DNA of 64,000 nucleotides from Metabacillus bambusae (GTDB lineage Bacteria > Bacillota > Bacilli > Bacillales > Bacillaceae). Of this stretch, positions 61,801 through 64,000 are shown one piece after another. Made by a program: the position numbers and the translations under genes. Within the stretch, counting starts at the first letter, position 1; the number at the start of each line of letters is the position of its first letter. The notes beneath the pieces are model-generated. The model saw only the letters and a list, made by a program, of their open reading frames with translations. It was not told the DNA's origin and made no database searches. Where the stretch lies: contig NZ_JAGDEL010000012.1 in the NCBI RefSeq assembly GCF_017497975.1, forward strand, positions 103,870 to 167,869, written 5' to 3'.

Positions 61801-62686
61801 AGGATCAAGTAATGTTTGGGACTTAATGAAAGATAAATTTAGTCTGAGTGATAGTGTGTTACCATCTTGGTTAAACAAACATACAGGTAGCCCATTGAGT
61901 AATATCGGTAATATGGCGAAAGGGTGGATAAAAGGACTGTGGGATAACTGGTTTGGTGATGCCAGTAATATATCTGGATCAACTGGGTCAGGTGTTCAGA
62001 GATGGGCGGGACTTGCTAGACAAGCTTTAATGATTGAGGGGCAATATTCTAAAGCTAACTTAGATAGATTACTATACCAAATGCAAACTGAGTCTGGAGG
62101 TAATCCGAGAGCTATCAACTTGTGGGATATAAACGCTAAACGTGGAACACCATCTATGGGTTTATTGCAAACAATTATGCCAACCTATCAAGCTTATAAA
62201 CATCCACAATTTGATAAAGGTCCTTACGACCCGATGAGTAACATTCTTGCATCTATTCGTTATGCTATGGCTCGTTATGGAAGTCTAGCTAGAGCATATC
62301 GAGGTGTGGGCTATGAAACCGGTGCTTATGTAGAAGATGATGGTTTATACCGTTTGGCTGAAGGCGGTTGGCCTGAGTGGGTTATTCCGGAAGATCCAGC
62401 ACGTAGAACAGATGCAATGAAGTTATTAGCTTTAGCTGGAAAGCGAATTACGGGAAATAAGCGTCCTAATCAATTGCATAATGTAGGTGGTAATAGTGAA
62501 TCAAATGACAGCCTGTTGCAAGCAGTATTAGAGCAAAACAGAATCCTAATGGCATTATTACAAAGTAGTCAAAATATCGAAAGAAAACCAATAATATCTG
62601 AAGGTGATATCGGACGAGCAGCTGAACGTTATGATTCTGGACAATCTAGTAAACATGCAATATTTAATGGGAGGGTGGCTTTCTAA
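58859..62686 (+). CDS. tape measure protein with C-terminal lytic transglycosylase-like domain
   Basis: 1275 aa. N-terminal coiled coil (about 25-150), then the TMP core (DFDASQSKMQASLGLTAKEA), hydrophobic segments at about 505-565 (TLIIGGVAAAIGPLLMGLGA), and a long K/E coiled coil (about 590-860). Near 1065-1150 an SLT-like domain: QTESGGNPRA with a catalytic Glu, then SMGLLQTIMPTYQAY. Its length sets the tail length; the lytic part helps cross peptidoglycan. RBS GAAGGGAGG. Confidence 0.94.
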   Translation: MTEKIEGLSIGLDLDTLKLNSGLTDLRSKMRLANSEMKANLSAFDRGDKSISKYQTTLDGLNKKIEVQRAITEKAQKTFQKAVKEYGEGSKEAEKAANAYNNQSASLQSLQRYINRTTDELEDLRKEQKRSESGWTTFKNAAEDAGSTLTGIGERMQGVGQTLTASLTAPLAGFSVMAGKMALDFDASQSKMQASLGLTAKEAGKLSETAKILWEEGFGENVDEISQTMTKVEQNMGALSWATQEELKEIGKSASILFETFEADVNDSTKSANMLMMQFGLSSKEAFDMLTWGFQNGLDYSGEFLDTVNEYSPQFAAMGMSAEEMFSIFEQGAVNGAFSMDKVGDSVKEFNIRIKDGSKTTSDAMGQLSKETQKIWKSFLEGKKTGAEVMDAIVDELAGMDDQVKANQIGVGVFGTTFEDLEADAIYALGNMTGELVGVEDATSKAGDALQDNFGTRATKLWRDFLMDLEPVGDVLLDFAEDVLPKVADTVGDVTETFANLSPEGQRTTLIIGGVAAAIGPLLMGLGATVATLGPLIGSIDGLSGALTLLTGPVGLTVGALAGLGLGFITLDKEMDKPIIKSDIFEGKISENTQKIIGSYTKLKDEASLALSQMTWSQEEITQKHVDNMVAKYREMTDRILLQMDDRNTKEKEKMMKHFAESDALSTEEEAKILAGMDANYNKKKEKVLNQNEEQSKILQDSYDKHGVITQEASNKLNAIEQQKYETMISASVKNKSEQETILRNLKNQSEILTTEKAAKVVANSKKETNETVKEANKQYQGIVNWAKYQRDVTGNIKAEEARKIIKEAENQKNETVAKAEDTHIQVVKEAQKQAGEHASQVNWETGQVLSGWDTMYNGVLGAINWIRGLFNKEPLKKKGSVQENSRQRMKRQNAKFSYAKGTTSSGHPGGPAIVGEEGEELAYIPGKGVTLLGTSGAEYHSNLPRGTSVLPNKHTENLLKSYGFPGYEDGIGSFFDVFLKGSSNVWDLMKDKFSLSDSVLPSWLNKHTGSPLSNIGNMAKGWIKGLWDNWFGDASNISGSTGSGVQRWAGLARQALMIEGQYSKANLDRLLYQMQTESGGNPRAINLWDINAKRGTPSMGLLQTIMPTYQAYKHPQFDKGPYDPMSNILASIRYAMARYGSLARAYRGVGYETGAYVEDDGLYRLAEGGWPEWVIPEDPARRTDAMKLLALAGKRITGNKRPNQLHNVGGNSESNDSLLQAVLEQNRILMALLQSSQNIERKPIISEGDIGRAAERYDSGQSSKHAIFNGRVAF

Positions 62687-63564
62687 TGTTTCAAATATAC
62701 AATGAGTCTTTTAACCCTATAGCCCTTCCATTAGATGATCTAGGGTATGGCTTGAAGGGTTTAGATGTAGAAGTGTCTTCCACTGCTCAAGATGTAACAG
62801 AGCATACTATACAAGGTGTACCTGGCACCATTGTAACAGGTTTTCGTGATAGTAGCCGAGACGCTACCTTAAATGCAAGATTAAAAGCAAAAGACGCAAT
62901 TGACTACCGTTTGAAACGGGATCGAGTCTTTGCGTTTTTTAAACGTTTAGGGACATTTTATATAACTGAAAAACAACAAGGAAACAAATTAATAAAGGTT
63001 AGAGTTGTGGACAGTTATAAATTCGAACGTCCTGTTAATCTTCAAACATTTGCAACTGTGGAGATCCCCTTGAAGATTGTTGGACAACCATATTGGATTA
63101 GTCGTTTTACAAGTATGGATCTAGATAATAACGAAGGTGTTCCGTTTAATGATCATTGGTCTTTTGGTATGGGTCTAGAAGCGGATCTTGATAAATTGAC
63201 TTATGTTTACGGAAACCAATCATCCTTTAATATCTTTAATGCTGGCACGGTTCCTATTAAAACGATTCAAGAAAAAGACAACTGTATTATAACTATTGAA
63301 GTTAATCAATCTGTTACTCATTTTAAATTATATGATGCTACGGGTCGTTATTTTGAATACAACCCTACTCATGAAGCAAGTTGGTCTTTGGTGTCTGGAA
63401 ATAAGATTATATTAAATGGACACTACATGACTATGAATAACACCCCAATTATGGAACGGACTAATCGTTATTTTTTAAACTTATTACCAGGGAACAACGC
63501 ATTTACAGTGGACGGATTATCAAATTACACCATTAGCTTTGATTTTCGCTTTAAGTATGATTAA
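62686..63564 (+). CDS. distal tail protein (Dit)
   Basis: 292 aa. N-terminal ring domain pattern FRDSSRDATLNARLKAKDAI, YRLKRDRVFAFFKRLGTFYI; C-terminal jelly-roll-like galectin domain from about 135 (FNIFNAGTVPIKTIQ, LSNYTISFDFRFKYD). Dit is the hub between tail tube and baseplate. Start overlaps the tape measure stop (TAATG). Confidence 0.9.
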   Translation: MFQIYNESFNPIALPLDDLGYGLKGLDVEVSSTAQDVTEHTIQGVPGTIVTGFRDSSRDATLNARLKAKDAIDYRLKRDRVFAFFKRLGTFYITEKQQGNKLIKVRVVDSYKFERPVNLQTFATVEIPLKIVGQPYWISRFTSMDLDNNEGVPFNDHWSFGMGLEADLDKLTYVYGNQSSFNIFNAGTVPIKTIQEKDNCIITIEVNQSVTHFKLYDATGRYFEYNPTHEASWSLVSGNKIILNGHYMTMNNTPIMERTNRYFLNLLPGNNAFTVDGLSNYTISFDFRFKYD

Positions 63565-63576
63565 GGAAGTGAGGAA

Positions 63577-64000
63577 ATGACTCGTTATAACATCGATAAT
63601 CCATTGAGTGATGACGGAAGAAATAAATTAAATAGTATGTTTGAAGAATTATACAATAAATACATTTCTTCAGGCGCGGATTCTAGTGAAGCAAAAATAA
63701 AAGCAGTTCAAGCATTAGCAAATTCTGAACAAACACAGAAAGAGTTAACACAAGCCATTCTTGCTGGAGACTCAAGTCCTTTAGGTGGTCAACTTTCTGT
63801 TGGATCTGATGGTACAATTCATGATGGTCCACAGGAAAGATTGATTGCAGAAAACCAAAAGCTTACTTCGGAATTGGCCAAAAAAGCGCTAAAAACAGAT
63901 GTAGATACATTAACAACAAATAAGGCTGATAAAACATATGTAGATACCCAATTTGCTAATATTGTAGATGGTTCCCCAAAGGGGACTTATGCAACGTTAA
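63577..64000 (+). CDS. baseplate or tail-fibre protein (partial, cut by window end)
   Basis: ATG 63577 with GAAGTGAGG upstream; 141 residues visible. N-terminus MTRYNIDNPLSDDGRNKLNS is followed by coiled-coil-like repeats (KIKAVQALANSEQTQKELTQ, KALKTDVDTLTTNKADKTYV) and VDGSPKGTYATL, common in BppU or tail-fibre proteins of Bacillus siphophages. Receptor-binding part not visible. Confidence 0.75.
   Translation, partial: MTRYNIDNPLSDDGRNKLNSMFEELYNKYISSGADSSEAKIKAVQALANSEQTQKELTQAILAGDSSPLGGQLSVGSDGTIHDGPQERLIAENQKLTSELAKKALKTDVDTLTTNKADKTYVDTQFANIVDGSPKGTYATL

Larger units (their letters stand above)
35881..64000. mobile_element. prophage, HK97-type siphovirus (left end and most of genome; continues past window)
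   Basis: Typical temperate siphophage order: leftward integrase-ImmA-repressor, rightward cro/antirepressor/replication block, sigma-like late regulator, HNH, TerS, TerL, portal, ClpP-like protease, capsid, head-tail joining proteins, tail tube, tail chaperones, tape measure, Dit. No gene in the block is clearly broken. It is intact at the left end and cut at 64000 by the window, so lysis genes and attR are not seen. Confidence 0.95.

Noticed and set aside
1..64000. CRISPR arrays, rRNA or tRNA genes
   Set aside because: No regularly spaced repeats and no cloverleaf or rRNA-like sequence was recognised on reading.

Overview
The window is a Bacillaceae chromosome segment (low G+C Firmicute, Bacillus-like) with an integrated siphophage that runs off the right end. 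The host part, about 1-35880, keeps the order of the B. subtilis yt/acu region: a probable amyX tail, ytmP(ccrZ)-ytzH-trmB, ytnP, ytzB, ytoP, a DUF84 NTPase, ytpP-ytpQ, sftA, murC, ytxGHJ, aroA, ccpA, acuCBA/acsA, a class A PBP and T-box-controlled tyrS. Insertions relative to that order are a small lipoprotein, an FHA-wHTH regulator with a GDPD, a two-gene ABC exporter, an M29 aminopeptidase, and a dihydroorotate-dehydrogenase-like protein fused to a duplicated membrane domain where motPS sits in B. subtilis. ytpR is not seen. Two families of GC-rich intergenic repeats occur: family A with MITE-like ends (five copies) and family B with a covarying hairpin (two copies).

Host regulation that can be read: a tyrosine T-box before tyrS, a sigma-B-type promoter before ytxGHJ, a cre-like site between acuABC and acsA, and bidirectional terminators between convergent genes. 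ytnP is split by a one-base length difference in an A8 tract.

The prophage starts at a fragment encoding VVEFYSR-stop on the minus strand. This looks like the last codons of rpsD, tyrS's usual neighbour, so 35881 onward is read as attL. The leftward lysogeny block is integrase, a 53-aa protein, an ImmA-like protease and an XRE repressor. A control region with three 16-bp operators (TTACG-N6-CGTAA) separates it from the rightward cro-like gene, DUF771 protein, antirepressor, DnaD-type initiator, RecU, dUTPase and many microproteins. A lipoprotein and a minus-strand SinI-like anti-repressor are embedded there. A sigma-like late regulator leads to HNH, a proteasome-like Ntn-hydrolase, terminases, portal, ClpP-like protease, capsid, connectors, tail tube, a glycosyltransferase, tail chaperones with a -1 slippery site, tape measure, Dit and a truncated baseplate or fibre gene.

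The most striking feature is in the virion module. The major capsid protein, the gp6-like connector and the major tail protein all end in a run of 7-9 threonines followed by V or VI, written with mixed synonymous codons. A glycosyltransferase-like gene with a DSD motif follows the tail protein directly. Together they suggest a dedicated O-glycosylation system that modifies terminal Thr tags on several virion proteins.
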